64,000 nt of DNA from contig NZ_JAPNJW010000001.1 in NCBI RefSeq assembly GCF_026626745.1, positions 5,006,001 through 5,070,000 on the forward strand. Reading direction: 5' to 3'. Made by a program: the position numbers and the translations under genes. Positions 56,520 to 64,000 of this stretch are shown here, piece after piece (the first letter of the stretch is position 1; each line of letters opens with the position of its first letter). The notes below the pieces were generated by a model. That model did no database searches and was not told the origin of the DNA. It saw nothing but the letters and a program-made list of their open reading frames with translations. This stretch comes from Nannocystis sp. RBIL2. Lineage in GTDB: Bacteria > Myxococcota_A > Polyangia > Nannocystales > Nannocystaceae.

Positions 56520-56712
56520 CGGTGTGCCTCGGCCTGGCCTTCGGGACAGGCTGCTCACGCCGCCTCGCCTACGCCGAGGCATGGCGGCCCCGAGGCGACG
56601 CAGTGCACTTCGGCATGTCCTTCGGGACAGGCTGATCACTCCGCTCCCCGACGCCGAGGCATGGCGAGCCCCGAGGCGAAGCCGTGCGCCTCGTCCTTCG
56701 GGAGATGTCCCT
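56520..56712. repeat. Imperfect ~80-base tandem repeat (about 2.4 copies)
   Basis: Units start with a GTGYRCYTCGG-like stretch, contain a CCTTCGGGACAGGCTG core and run through GACGCCGAGGCATGGCG. Core spacing is 81 bases between copies 1 and 2 (56541 and 56622) and 76 between copy 2 and the partial third copy (56698). Each full unit carries one dispersed palindrome (56533-56550 and 56614-56631). It lies directly downstream of the XRE-cupin gene and 3' of rnhA. Confidence 0.7.
56614..56631. repeat. Dispersed palindrome within the tandem repeat
   Basis: CATGTCC-TTCG-GGACAGG, mixed-type arms with one mismatch, TTCG loop; the equivalent in unit 1 is CCTGGCC-TTCG-GGACAGG at 56533-56550. Confidence 0.65.
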
Positions 56713-56734
56713 TGCCTCCCCGCTCACCGGCGAT

Positions 56735-56789
56735 CTGTCCTCCTGGACAGGATCCTCCGCCGGGTGGAGCACCTGTCCTTCAGGCCAGT
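56735..56789. terminator. Two dispersed palindromes 3' of rnhA
   Basis: CTGTCC-TCCT-GGACAG (56735-56750, perfect) and CCTGTCC-TTCA-GGCCAGt (56772-56789, one mismatch), 12-66 bases past the stop of the minus-strand rnhA gene. Confidence 0.7.
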
Positions 56790-56800
56790 CCGCCGTGGCC

Positions 56801-57325
56801 TCAGCGCTTGACCGCGAGGCTCGGCGCGTCGCCCACCGAGATCTTGTCCTTCGGCGCGTACCCGCTGCGGGCCGCGTCGCGAGCCGCGACCGCGAGCCGG
56901 TCGCAGCGCTCGTTCTCCGGGTGGCCGCTGTGACCGCGGACCCAGTGGAAGCGGATCTTGTGGGTCGCGAGGAAGCCGTCGAGCGACTGCCACAGGTCCT
57001 GGTTCTTGACCGGCTGGCGGTCCGCGGTGCGCCAGCCCGCGCGCTTCCAGCCGGGCAGCCACTCCGACATGCCCTTTAAAACATATTGCGAATCGGAGTA
57101 GAGGTCGACGGTCATCGGCCGGCGCAGCGCCGTGAGCCCGCGGATCACCGCCATCAGCTCCATCCGATTGTTGGTCGTGTGCGGCTCGCCGCCGGACTCC
57201 TCGCGCTGCTTGGCGCTGGCCGGGTGGATCAGCACGTACGCCCAACCGCCCGGGCCGGGGTTCCCGGCGCAGGCGCCGTCGGTATACAAGAGGACATACG
57301 CGAGACGCGGGTCGTCCGGTTGCAT
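56801..57325 (-). CDS. rnhA: Ribonuclease HI
   Basis: A 174-residue RNase HI, which degrades the RNA of RNA-DNA hybrids. All four catalytic carboxylates are in their motifs: Asp16 (YTDGAC), Glu56 (NNRMEL), Asp78 (YSDSQYV) and Asp142 (NERCD). The basic handle KGMSEWLPGWKRAGWR and HWVRGHSGHPENE are typical of the E. coli type. Length is close to the usual ~155 with a ~20-residue C-terminal extension. ATG 57325 is 41 bases after the previous minus-strand gene's stop codon at 57367, so it may be co-transcribed with that lipoprotein gene. Confidence 0.97.
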   Translation of the reverse strand: MQPDDPRLAYVLLYTDGACAGNPGPGGWAYVLIHPASAKQREESGGEPHTTNNRMELMAVIRGLTALRRPMTVDLYSDSQYVLKGMSEWLPGWKRAGWRTADRQPVKNQDLWQSLDGFLATHKIRFHWVRGHSGHPENERCDRLAVAARDAARSGYAPKDKISVGDAPSLAVKR

Positions 57326-57366
57326 CGGCGCCGCAACCTACCCGACCCGCGCCCCGCTGCCAACCT

Positions 57367-58206
57367 CTACAGGTCGAAGTCGCAGCAGTCGGCCGCGGCC
57401 TGGGACTGCTGATCGAACTCCAGGTCGCAGAAGCCGGCCGGCGCGGGGCACTCGCCCTGCGGCATGTCACCGACCAGGCAGGTGCAGGTGTCGCCCTCGC
57501 ACTTGAACTCGACGGTCTGGGTGTCGGGGCACTCCTCGCCGATCGAGCAGTTGTCGCCGCCGTCGCTCGAGCCGAAGCCGGCGCAGTCGTCGGCGCCGCC
57601 GCAGGTCATGTTCACGGCGTCGAACTCGTCCTGGCAGGGCCCGAACTCCTCGTCGACGAACGCCTTCATCAGCTCGTCGCAGGTCATGTCGCCGATGCAC
57701 GAGTTGAACGCCACCGTGACGTCGAGGCAGCCCTCGCCGCTGCCGAGCGCGCTCGCGCAGTCGCTCTTGCACGCGGCGACGTCGGGGAACGGCGGCATCG
57801 GGAAGCACTCGAAGAACTTGTCGCAGGCCGCCATGCAGGCCGCGTCGAGCTCGGGCGGGGCCGGCTCGCCCGTCTCGGTGTCGGTGTCGACGGGCATCGT
57901 CGTGGTCTCGTCGACCGTCGTCACCACGGTCGTCTCGCCGCCCATCGTGTCGGTGCCCGCGGTCTCGGTCCCGCTCTCGGTCCCGGTCGCGCTGCCCTCG
58001 GTCGGCGTGCCGGTCGACGTCGGCGTGTTCGTGGTCGCCTCGGTGCTCGGCTCGGTCGCGGTGCTCGGCTCGGTCGCCGTGCTCGGCTCGGTCGCAGTGC
58101 CGGTGCTGCTGTCCGTCTCGTTCTCCTTCTCGGGACACGCCGCCAGCGGCAGCGTACACACGGCGAGGAGGAGCGCGCGGAGGTTCGTGTGAAGCGCAAG
58201 GCTCAT
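57367..58206 (-). CDS. Cys-rich lipoprotein with Thr/Ser-rich linker
   Basis: A 279-residue predicted lipoprotein. The signal ends in LPLAAC (Cys24). Residues ~30-115 are an acidic Thr/Ser/Glu/Pro spacer, with a short tandem repeat TEPSTA repeated three times at ~39-55. The globular part from ~120 has 18 Cys in patterns such as ACMAACDKFFECFP, CKSDCASALGSGEGC and CKCEGDTCTCLVGD-like stretches, a style of secreted myxobacterial protein often in outer-membrane or predation contexts. Function is unknown. The repetitive DNA of the spacer could vary in length between strains by slippage. Confidence 0.8.
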   Translation of the reverse strand: MSLALHTNLRALLLAVCTLPLAACPEKENETDSSTGTATEPSTATEPSTATEPSTEATTNTPTSTGTPTEGSATGTESGTETAGTDTMGGETTVVTTVDETTTMPVDTDTETGEPAPPELDAACMAACDKFFECFPMPPFPDVAACKSDCASALGSGEGCLDVTVAFNSCIGDMTCDELMKAFVDEEFGPCQDEFDAVNMTCGGADDCAGFGSSDGGDNCSIGEECPDTQTVEFKCEGDTCTCLVGDMPQGECPAPAGFCDLEFDQQSQAAADCCDFDL

Positions 58207-58257
58207 GCGGCGAAGGGTGCAGCGGGCGACCTGCGAAGTCCAGGCGCGATGTCGTCC

Positions 58258-59592
58258 CTAACCGACGCGGTGCAGCTTCTCGTAGAGGCCCGGAAACACG
58301 CCGTGCGGATCGAGGCGCCGCTTGGCCGCCGCGTAGTTGTCTTCGTCGTAGATCGAGAAGAAGCGCTCGCGGGTGTAGTGATTGCGCGAGATCAACGTCT
58401 TCACCCCGTCGCACGCGTACGTCTGATCTTCGAACAACTGCGACCAATCGAGCTCGGGATCGCCGTTCGGCATGCCGTACACGGCACAGTCGACGAGCAG
58501 CGGGTCGCCGATCTTGTCGACCATCGCCGGGCTCAGCCACGGATACCACCTCGGCAGACGATAAGGGATCACCCAAAGCGGATAGAACCGCGGCTCGCGG
58601 GCGTACCACCCGTAGAAGTCGAGGATCCGCCGGTGCGGCACGAACAGGTCGACGACGACGTCGGGCCGCCGCTTGATCGCCCCGAGCAGCGGCGCGAGCC
58701 GGTTCGACCAGCGAATGAGGTTGGTCGAACCCAGCACGTGCTTGCCGACCAGCCTGCGCACGAGCCGGTTCTCGAGCCCAGGGACGGTGCGCGTCAGCCA
58801 GTGACACTCGGTGTCGTAGCGGAAGAAGTAGTCCCGCGTCCGCAGGTAGTCGACCTCGCGCGCGCGGGTGCTCTTGTAGAAGATGTCGAGCCGGCGGTAG
58901 TCGCTGACATACGGGGCCCGGGCCACGAAGCGCCCGAGGCACAGCACCAGCTCGTCCGGCCCGTGGATGATGCCGTCGATGAACGTGTAGTCGCCGGCCT
59001 CGCAGTAGGTCCGCATCGCCGCGAAGTAGCTGCCCGGGTCGCGGTGGCGCTCGTAGGTCAGCTCGACGAACGGCTCGGCCGGCACCAGGTCGAACTCGAG
59101 GCGCGTCACGATCGCCAGCGTCCCGTACGAGCCGTGGACCATGTCGAACGCCAGCGACTCGCGCTCGCGCGAGCAAGTGATGACCTCCCCCGCGCCGCTC
59201 ACCAGCTCGAGCTCGCGGCAGGTGTCGTGGAAGCCGCCGACGCGGAACGAGCTCGACTCGACCGCGCACCCGGCCACCGCCCCGCCGATCGTGATGCCCT
59301 CGAGCTCCGGCACCACCGCGGGCACCAGTCCCAGGGGCAATGTCGCATCGACCAGGTCGGCGAAGGTCAGCCCCGGCTCGGCCACGCAGCGCCGCGCCTC
59401 GCGGTCGATGTGCAGCACCCTGCGCAGCGGCGACACGTCGATCGCCGGGCTGCGGAAGCGACGGTCGCCGGGCAACGGCACCACGTGGTGGACCCCGCCC
59501 TTGTCGATGTGGACCCGCTCCCCGCGAGCGGTCCGCTCGCGGACCTCGGCGGCGATGGTGTGGACGCGGGCCTCGTGCTCGGCGACGATCAT
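58258..59592 (-). CDS. DHCR24-like FAD-binding oxidoreductase (Delta24-sterol reductase family)
   Basis: A 444-residue FAD-linked oxidase-fold protein. The best similarity recognised is to eukaryotic 24-dehydrocholesterol reductase (DHCR24/DIMINUTO): LVPAVVPELEGITIGGAVAG followed by CAVESSSFRVGGFHDTC corresponds to the PELDDLTVGG...ESSS block; FFRYDTECHWLTRTVPGLEN, FYPLWVIPYRLPR, CAVYGMPNGD and the C-terminal YTRERFFSIYDEDNYAAAK are also in the same order. DHCR24 reduces the sterol side-chain Delta24 bond. Some Nannocystis-type myxobacteria make sterols, so this role is plausible but inferred. ATG 59592 is used; upstream frame is low-complexity. Confidence 0.86.
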   Translation of the reverse strand: MIVAEHEARVHTIAAEVRERTARGERVHIDKGGVHHVVPLPGDRRFRSPAIDVSPLRRVLHIDREARRCVAEPGLTFADLVDATLPLGLVPAVVPELEGITIGGAVAGCAVESSSFRVGGFHDTCRELELVSGAGEVITCSRERESLAFDMVHGSYGTLAIVTRLEFDLVPAEPFVELTYERHRDPGSYFAAMRTYCEAGDYTFIDGIIHGPDELVLCLGRFVARAPYVSDYRRLDIFYKSTRAREVDYLRTRDYFFRYDTECHWLTRTVPGLENRLVRRLVGKHVLGSTNLIRWSNRLAPLLGAIKRRPDVVVDLFVPHRRILDFYGWYAREPRFYPLWVIPYRLPRWYPWLSPAMVDKIGDPLLVDCAVYGMPNGDPELDWSQLFEDQTYACDGVKTLISRNHYTRERFFSIYDEDNYAAAKRRLDPHGVFPGLYEKLHRVG

Positions 59593-59876
59593 GTCCGCGA
59601 GTGTTTTGGTTCCGGCCGGCCCGAGCAAGCCCGGGCCGGCTGATTGCCGCCCCGGAACAGCGTGAAGCGACGTCGCCGAGCCGCGAGCCGAGCTGCGGAG
59701 TCGCCGACCGGAGCAGGTGCCCGCATCGTGGAGCTGTCGACCGCGGGACCTCGCGGACCCGAAGCCTGCGCGGGGGCCCGGAAAATCAACGCGAACAGCC
59801 CCGCGGCGCGAGGCGCCGGGGGCCGTCGGGAGCGGACAGGAGGACCGCCGAGGAATCCGAGCCGTGCGGCTCGGGC

Positions 59877-60335
59877 TCACTTCTGGACGCGGATCAGCTG
59901 ACGCTCGAGGGTGACGAACTTGTGGCCGCTGCAGCGGGTCGCGACCTCGATGGTGACGCTGGTGCCGGACGGACCGCGGAGGGCGGCGGCCCAGTCTTCG
60001 ACGCTCACCGGGTACATGCCGTCGACCGACACGAGGTGCATGCCCTCGCGGAGGACGCCGTCGGCGGGAGCGCCGGGGAGGACATCGCGGACGACCACGA
60101 ACTCGCCGCGCTGCTGGATCACAGCGCCGATGCCCGAGTAGGTGTAACCGCGTTCAGCGACGGAGACGGTACGCTGGGCCTTGCAGTTGGTGCCGGCGTA
60201 GCGCTGCAGCAGGGCGGCCGAGGTGGCCATCGAACCTGCGAGGATGATCGAGCCGAGGATGATCTTCCGCGCTGTCCGCCAGCGGGAGATCGAAGTGGCC
60301 AGGTTGGTGTCGGTCTCTGAGTTGTGCATGACCAT
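59877..60335 (-). CDS. Membrane-anchored PDZ-domain protein
   Basis: A 152-residue protein. A short cytoplasmic N-terminus is followed by one membrane helix (~IILGSIILAGSMATSAALL) and a PDZ-like domain (~65-145): GYTYSGIGAVIQQRGEFVVV, then RDVLPGAPADGVLREGMHLV, then SVDGMYPVSVEDWAAALRG with the typical PGSPA...GD.I..V.G pattern. No protease domain. It may bind C-terminal peptides of envelope proteins or help secretion. ATG 60335 (MVMHN) is preferred; longer upstream frames lack features. It stands alone, divergent from the SGNH gene. Confidence 0.83.
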   Translation of the reverse strand: MVMHNSETDTNLATSISRWRTARKIILGSIILAGSMATSAALLQRYAGTNCKAQRTVSVAERGYTYSGIGAVIQQRGEFVVVRDVLPGAPADGVLREGMHLVSVDGMYPVSVEDWAAALRGPSGTSVTIEVATRCSGHKFVTLERQLIRVQK

Positions 60336-60527
60336 CGCTCCTGTGCCTGACGCCTCGAGGTCGTGGATGCTCAGGCTTGTCGAGTGTTTCACAGCTTCGC
60401 GGGGGTTGCCAGCGGCGCAAATACCGGCCTTCCTGCGGCGCCATTCCCGGCAACTGCTCGGGTTCGCCCCGGCGAAGTGCCAGCTTCTTTGCCAAGCGGC
60501 CGGCCTTCGGGCTATAGGCGTGGCCCC

Positions 60528-61427
60528 ATGCCCCTCCTGCGGCTGTTCGTCCCTCTGACCCTGGTGTTCGCCCTCGCCTGCGACAAGGCGACGCCTGCGA
60601 CCCCGGCGCTGACGCCCCCGCCCGCGGCGATCCCCTCGGATGAGCCGCCGGCCGCTGAGCCTGCTCCCGCGGCCGCGGCGGCTCCCCGGGAGCCCGCGAT
60701 CGCGCCGGCGACTCCGGAGCCCGCGCCCGTAGAGGTTGCCGCCGCCCCCAGCGGCCCGCGCAAGGTGCTCGTGCTGGGCGACAGCCTGGCTGCGACCGGC
60801 TTCGGCGCGATGCTGGAGAAGAAGCTCGACGAGCACCCCGACATCGAGTGCTTCCGCAAGGCCAAGAGCGCGACCGGCCTGGCTCGGCCCGACTTCTATG
60901 ACTGGGAGTCGGAGGCCAAGAAGGCGGTCGAGCAGCGCAAGCCCGACCTCGTCGTCGTCATCATGGGCGGCAACGACGGCCAGGACCTCACCACCAAGTC
61001 CGGCAAGGGCAAGCGGGTGGCCTGGAAGTCCGACGGGTGGAACGACGCCTACAAGGCGCGGGTCGCTGAATTCCTCAGCGAGATCTCCGCCGAGGGCCGC
61101 AAGGTCCTGTGGCTCGGCCTGCCGCGCACCGGCACCACCAGCTTCGAGCAGAAGCTGACCACCATCCGCGACGTGCAGAGCCAGGCGCTCGCCGACTTCG
61201 GCGAGGCCGGCGTCTACCTCGACACCAGCCCCTTCATCACCGACTCGGCCGGCGAGCTCATCGACACCGCGACGATCGGCAAGCGCAAGGCCCAGGCCCT
61301 GCGCGAAGAGGACGGCATCCACTTCACGATGGCCGGCAGCGAGTTCTTCGCCGACAAGGTCTATCCCGAGGTGCTGCGCGTGCTCGGCGTCGAAGACGCC
61401 ACTGAGGGCAAAAAGCCCCAGAAGTGA
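60528..61427 (+). CDS. SGNH/GDSL-hydrolase-like lipoprotein (DUF459 type)
   Basis: A 299-residue exported protein. ATG 60528 gives a lipobox FALAC (Cys18), then an Ala/Pro-rich spacer (~20-75). The SGNH fold follows: block I VLVLGDSLAATGFG (nucleophile Ser), block III VVIMGGNDGQD (Asn), and block V EEDGIHFTMAGSEFF (Asp and His). The preceding ALREEDGIH is typical of the DUF459 family, whose members may be peptidoglycan or polysaccharide O-acetyl esterases. The substrate is unknown. Divergent from the PDZ protein; followed by a LysM peptidase gene ~230 bases downstream on the same strand, consistent with a cell-wall role. Confidence 0.88.
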   Translation: MPLLRLFVPLTLVFALACDKATPATPALTPPPAAIPSDEPPAAEPAPAAAAAPREPAIAPATPEPAPVEVAAAPSGPRKVLVLGDSLAATGFGAMLEKKLDEHPDIECFRKAKSATGLARPDFYDWESEAKKAVEQRKPDLVVVIMGGNDGQDLTTKSGKGKRVAWKSDGWNDAYKARVAEFLSEISAEGRKVLWLGLPRTGTTSFEQKLTTIRDVQSQALADFGEAGVYLDTSPFITDSAGELIDTATIGKRKAQALREEDGIHFTMAGSEFFADKVYPEVLRVLGVEDATEGKKPQK

Positions 61428-61656
61428 CAGGGGAAGATCTCCCCTGCGCGACGCCTCGCGCGCCGCGCACCTGACCGAATTGCAACCCGATTGTAGTTGC
61501 AATTTTGCCTGCCGCGCCACGTGTTCGCCGCCGTTCGGCCGCACGGCGCGGCAATAGCCGCAGGCTCCGCGGCCGGCGCCGACGAGGGCGACGCGCGCGC
61601 GACTGACGTGCCCGCAACGGACAGCCTCTGCTAGCTTGTCCGGTGCTCTTGCCCGC

Positions 61657-63138
61657 ATGACCCAGTCCTCGTCCGCACGCCCCTTCCGGCACGCCGCCCT
61701 CGCGCGGTGGGGGTCGTTCTGGGCGCTGCTCGTGGTCCTGTGCGCCGGCCTGGCCTCGCCGCTGGTGTCCGAAGCCGCAGCGGCCTCGAGCAGCAGCAAG
61801 TCGAGCAGCAGCAGCAGCAAGAAGAAGTCGTCCGGCGGCAAGTCGAGCGCGAAGAAGAAGTCGGGCAGCAAGAAGAAGGCGAGCAGCAAGTCCGCCGCGC
61901 CGAAGCCGATCCGGCCCCTGCAGCGCGACGTGGTCGGCCCCGAGGCCGTCCCCGACGGCGACTGGGCCGAGGGCGAGACCGACACCGACGGCGAGGGCGA
62001 CCTCGAGGAGGACACCGGGGACGCCGGAGATCCCGAGTCGGAGCTCGAGGCGATCGAGCGCGAGCTGCTGTCGCAGCCGGCCGGCCCCGAGCCCGAGATC
62101 GTCTACGCCGAGGGTCCGCCCCCACCCCCGCCTCCGCCGGTCAAGCCGCGCTCGCTCAAGCACGCGCTGATCCCCGGCGAGTCCCTCGACGACATCGCCG
62201 CTCTCTACAAGGTCGAGGTCGGTGATCTCGCCAAGTGGAACGGCCTCCGGGCCGGCGAGCCGATCCCGAAGAAGAAGAAGGACCTGCGGGTGATCACCAC
62301 CCACAGCCCGCCGCCGCGCGAGAAGCTCGAGCACCTCATCAAGCGCGGCGACACGTGGGAGAAGATCGGCGCCGAGTTCGGGGTCGAGGTCGCCACGTTG
62401 CGGCAGCAGAACCCGCGCCTCGGCGACAAGCTCGAGCCCAAGCCCAAGCAGAAGCTCAAGGTCGTCGCCTGGAAGGACCTCGACGTCTCGCCCTCGGCCG
62501 GCCTCGGCACCAAGCTGTCGCAGATCCGCGTGCGTGCCGGCGGCCTCAGCATCGGCAAGCCCAACCGCGGCAAGCTGGTCCGCGGCGTCGAGCTGCCCGA
62601 CCGCCCCGACCTCTACGTCAAGCGCAAGCCCGACGAGTCGTACGCCTCGACCCACACCGTGATGCAGACGATGGCGGCGATCACTCGCTTCCGCCACGAG
62701 AGCAGCTTCAAGGGCCAGGTCGTGATCGGCGGGATGAGCCGGGCCCGCGGCGGCCGGTTCCGGCCGCACAAGTCGCACCAGAGCGGCCGCGACGTCGACA
62801 TCCGCCTGCCGGTCCTGCGCTCGGCGGAGGGCAAGCGGCACACGACCTCGGCCGACGTCGACTGGAAGGCGACCTGGCAGCTGATGCGCGCCTTCCTCGA
62901 CACCGGCGAGGTCGAGTACATCTTCCTCGAGTACAACCTGCAGAAGCGGCTCTACAAGGCCGCCCGCGAGTCGGGCGTGTCGCGCGAGCAGCTCGACGCG
63001 TGGCTCGAGTGGCCGGTGAAGATCAAGAAGCGCAGCAACAAGCGCGTCCTCATCCGCCACGTCGAGGGTCACACCACGCACATGCACGTGCGGATCCGCT
63101 GCGGCCCCACCGAGAAGCACTGCTACTCCTCGCGCTGA
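61657..63138 (+). CDS. Penicillin-insensitive murein endopeptidase-like protein (MepA) with LysM domains
   Basis: A 493-residue exported protein. The signal is around WGSFWALLVVLCAGLASPLV, followed by a Ser/Lys-rich low-complexity stretch (~40-80), an acidic/Pro-rich linker and two LysM-like modules (~165-210 and ~220-275: HLIKRGDTWEKIGAEFGVEV is the second). The C-terminal MepA domain has metal-site motifs HKSHQSGRDVDIRL and HTTHMHVRI, so it probably cleaves D-alanyl-meso-DAP cross-links. ATG 61657 (MTQSSS) is chosen over a TTG at 61636. It may act in remodelling or in lysis of prey (inference). Confidence 0.92.
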   Translation: MTQSSSARPFRHAALARWGSFWALLVVLCAGLASPLVSEAAAASSSSKSSSSSSKKKSSGGKSSAKKKSGSKKKASSKSAAPKPIRPLQRDVVGPEAVPDGDWAEGETDTDGEGDLEEDTGDAGDPESELEAIERELLSQPAGPEPEIVYAEGPPPPPPPPVKPRSLKHALIPGESLDDIAALYKVEVGDLAKWNGLRAGEPIPKKKKDLRVITTHSPPPREKLEHLIKRGDTWEKIGAEFGVEVATLRQQNPRLGDKLEPKPKQKLKVVAWKDLDVSPSAGLGTKLSQIRVRAGGLSIGKPNRGKLVRGVELPDRPDLYVKRKPDESYASTHTVMQTMAAITRFRHESSFKGQVVIGGMSRARGGRFRPHKSHQSGRDVDIRLPVLRSAEGKRHTTSADVDWKATWQLMRAFLDTGEVEYIFLEYNLQKRLYKAARESGVSREQLDAWLEWPVKIKKRSNKRVLIRHVEGHTTHMHVRIRCGPTEKHCYSSR

Positions 63139-63202
63139 CGCCTCCGCACCGGGCTGCGCCGCGCGACTGCGCCGGCCGGAGCGCGGGCGGAGCACCTCTC
63201 CC

Positions 63203-63664
63203 ATGTCCCTCGCCACTCTGTGTCAGCGCTGCGCCCTGTGTTGCGACGGCGACCTGTTCGCGACCGTCCCGCTGCAGCCCGGCGAAGTCGAAGCAGTGCG
63301 GCGGCGCGGCCTCGTCGTCCTCGATCGCGACGCGGGCCCCGCTCTGGCCCAGCCGTGCGCCGCCCTGCAGGACCGGAGCTGCACGATCTACGACGACCGC
63401 CCCGGCCCCTGTCGCAGCTACGAGTGCATGCTTTACGCCGCGCTCGCGGCCGACGAGGTCGGGCTCGCCGAGGCCCTCGCCACCGTCGCCGAGGCCCGCG
63501 CGCGGCTGACTGCCGTCGCCGACGCGCTGCCCGGCGAGGGTCCGGCGCTGGCGCGGGCGCGGGTCGCGGCGCGCGAGGGTCACCTGTCCCCGGAGACACA
63601 CGCGCTCGTGGTCCGCGCGAGCGAGTTCCTCGAGCGACGTTTCCGCGGTCACACGCGCCGCTGA
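63203..63664 (+). CDS. YkgJ-family cysteine-cluster protein
   Basis: A 153-residue protein. The N-terminus has Cys at 7, 10, 13 and 14 (LCQRCALCC) and a second cluster around PCAALQDRSCTIYDDRPGPC with a further Cys-x-x-x-x-Cys, the pattern of YkgJ-type proteins that bind zinc or iron. Such proteins may modify or sense metals; the role is unclear. It lies ~65 bases after the MepA gene and 74 bases before serC, all on the + strand. A degenerate palindrome (63585-63598) lies inside the gene, near its 3' end. Confidence 0.87.
   Translation: MSLATLCQRCALCCDGDLFATVPLQPGEVEAVRRRGLVVLDRDAGPALAQPCAALQDRSCTIYDDRPGPCRSYECMLYAALAADEVGLAEALATVAEARARLTAVADALPGEGPALARARVAAREGHLSPETHALVVRASEFLERRFRGHTRR
63585..63598. 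repeat. Degenerate palindrome inside YkgJ-type gene
   Basis: TGTC-CCCGGA-GACA, preceded by ACC; 4-bp arms only, near the 3' end of the gene. Confidence 0.35.
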
Positions 63665-63738
63665 GGCGCTGCGCGGCCGCGCGAGAGTGCGCAAACCCAC
63701 GACCTTGGCCGCGAGCGGCGCTGATATGCTCCTGCGCC

Positions 63739-64000
63739 ATGGACAGCGGCAAGCCCAAGCTGTGGAACTTCTCGGCCGGTCCGGCCATTCTCCCGCCGGT
63801 GGTGCTCGAGCGCGCGGCCGAGGCCGTGCACGAGCTGCGTCAGGACGGGCACGCCAGGGACGCCGCCGGCGTCGGCATGTCGATCCTCGAGATCTCGCAC
63901 CGCAGCGCGCCGTACGAGGCGATCACGTTCGGCGCCGAGAAGCTGGTCCACGAGGTCCTGGGGGTCCCCGAGACGCACCAGGTGCTGTTCCTGCAGGGCG
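63739..64000 (+). CDS. serC: Phosphoserine aminotransferase, 5' part (runs off the window)
   Basis: Only the first ~87 residues are visible. They match SerC, a PLP enzyme that converts 3-phosphohydroxypyruvate to phosphoserine in serine and pyridoxine synthesis: NFSAGPAILPPVVLERAAEA at the start, GVGMSILEISHRSAPYEAI, and the VLFLQG stretch just before the right edge, where the enzyme's cofactor-phosphate GG normally follows. Start ATG 63739 fits the family N-terminus. The PLP lysine lies outside the window. The gene is preceded by the YkgJ-type gene in the same direction. Confidence 0.92.
   Translation, partial: MDSGKPKLWNFSAGPAILPPVVLERAAEAVHELRQDGHARDAAGVGMSILEISHRSAPYEAITFGAEKLVHEVLGVPETHQVLFLQG

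Noticed and set aside
57061..57090. GACATGCCCTTTAAAACAT in rnhA as another palindrome copy
   Set aside because: The second arm is poorly matched and the codons encode the conserved SQYVLKGM motif of RNase HI.

Overview
The window is high-GC DNA (about 70% by eye) with long non-coding gaps, many lipoproteins and a high density of Ser/Thr protein kinases fused to TPR domains. It also carries ADYC-domain lipoproteins, orphan histidine kinases, ECF sigma factors, a DHCR24-like sterol reductase and a copper monooxygenase-like lipoprotein. Together these suggest a predatory or social myxobacterium, most likely of the Nannocystis/Plesiocystis/Enhygromyxa side (Polyangia, Nannocystales). That assignment is inferred from gene content; no rRNA or tRNA gene was seen.

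Layout. 1-8.2 kb: the 3' end of a kinase/TPR-type gene, two tandem ADYC lipoproteins, a DUF4142 lipoprotein, a double-PAS histidine kinase, a coupled ureidoglycolate-lyase-like / ring-opening amidohydrolase (barbiturase/cyanuric acid hydrolase family) pair, and a third, inverted ADYC lipoprotein. 8.2-13.6 kb: a kinase-TPR protein divergent from an unusual alpha/beta-hydrolase + ThDP-enzyme fusion. 13.6-19.9 kb: a small Fis-type HTH protein, a Cys-rich lipoprotein, the glyoxylate shunt (aceB-aceA) and a divergent RamB/ScfR-type regulator, followed by a decayed copy of the regulator's 3' end and a long hairpin. 19.9-24 kb: a lower-GC sarcosine-oxidase-like flavoenzyme, a small lipoprotein, a HEAT-repeat protein and a GAF histidine kinase. 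24.2-33.3 kb: two translationally coupled kinase-TPR genes, two sigma-factor genes and glutathione synthetase. 33.4-38 kb: a small protein, a MerR-TPR regulator and a GH3-like protein in one operon, then a double-VOC lipoprotein. 39-47.3 kb: an adenylate cyclase, a lipoprotein, an ECF sigma / membrane protein / caspase-plus-surface-repeat operon, and a copper monooxygenase-like lipoprotein. 47.4-64 kb: a kinase-TPR gene, a DoxX-like membrane protein, a kinase with a cyclic-nucleotide-binding domain, an MBL-fold protein, a histidine phosphatase, an XRE-cupin regulator, RNase HI, a Thr/Ser-rich lipoprotein, a DHCR24-like reductase, a PDZ protein, an SGNH lipoprotein, a LysM-MepA peptidase, a YkgJ-type protein and the start of serC.

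The most striking unexplained structure is a short palindrome, consensus ACMTGTCC-NNNN-GGACAKGT, with about 40 recognisable copies of varying quality. Copies sit just after stop codons, especially between convergent genes, where they look like terminator hairpins. Other copies lie inside reading frames without breaking them. This is the pattern of a genome-wide iterated element (uptake-sequence-like, HIP1-like or REP/RPE-like).

The genes suggest a signalling-rich accessory region: cAMP may be made by the cyclase and sensed by the cNMP-binding kinase, and C2 carbon use is probably governed by the RamB-like regulator beside aceBA. All functional links between loci are inference.
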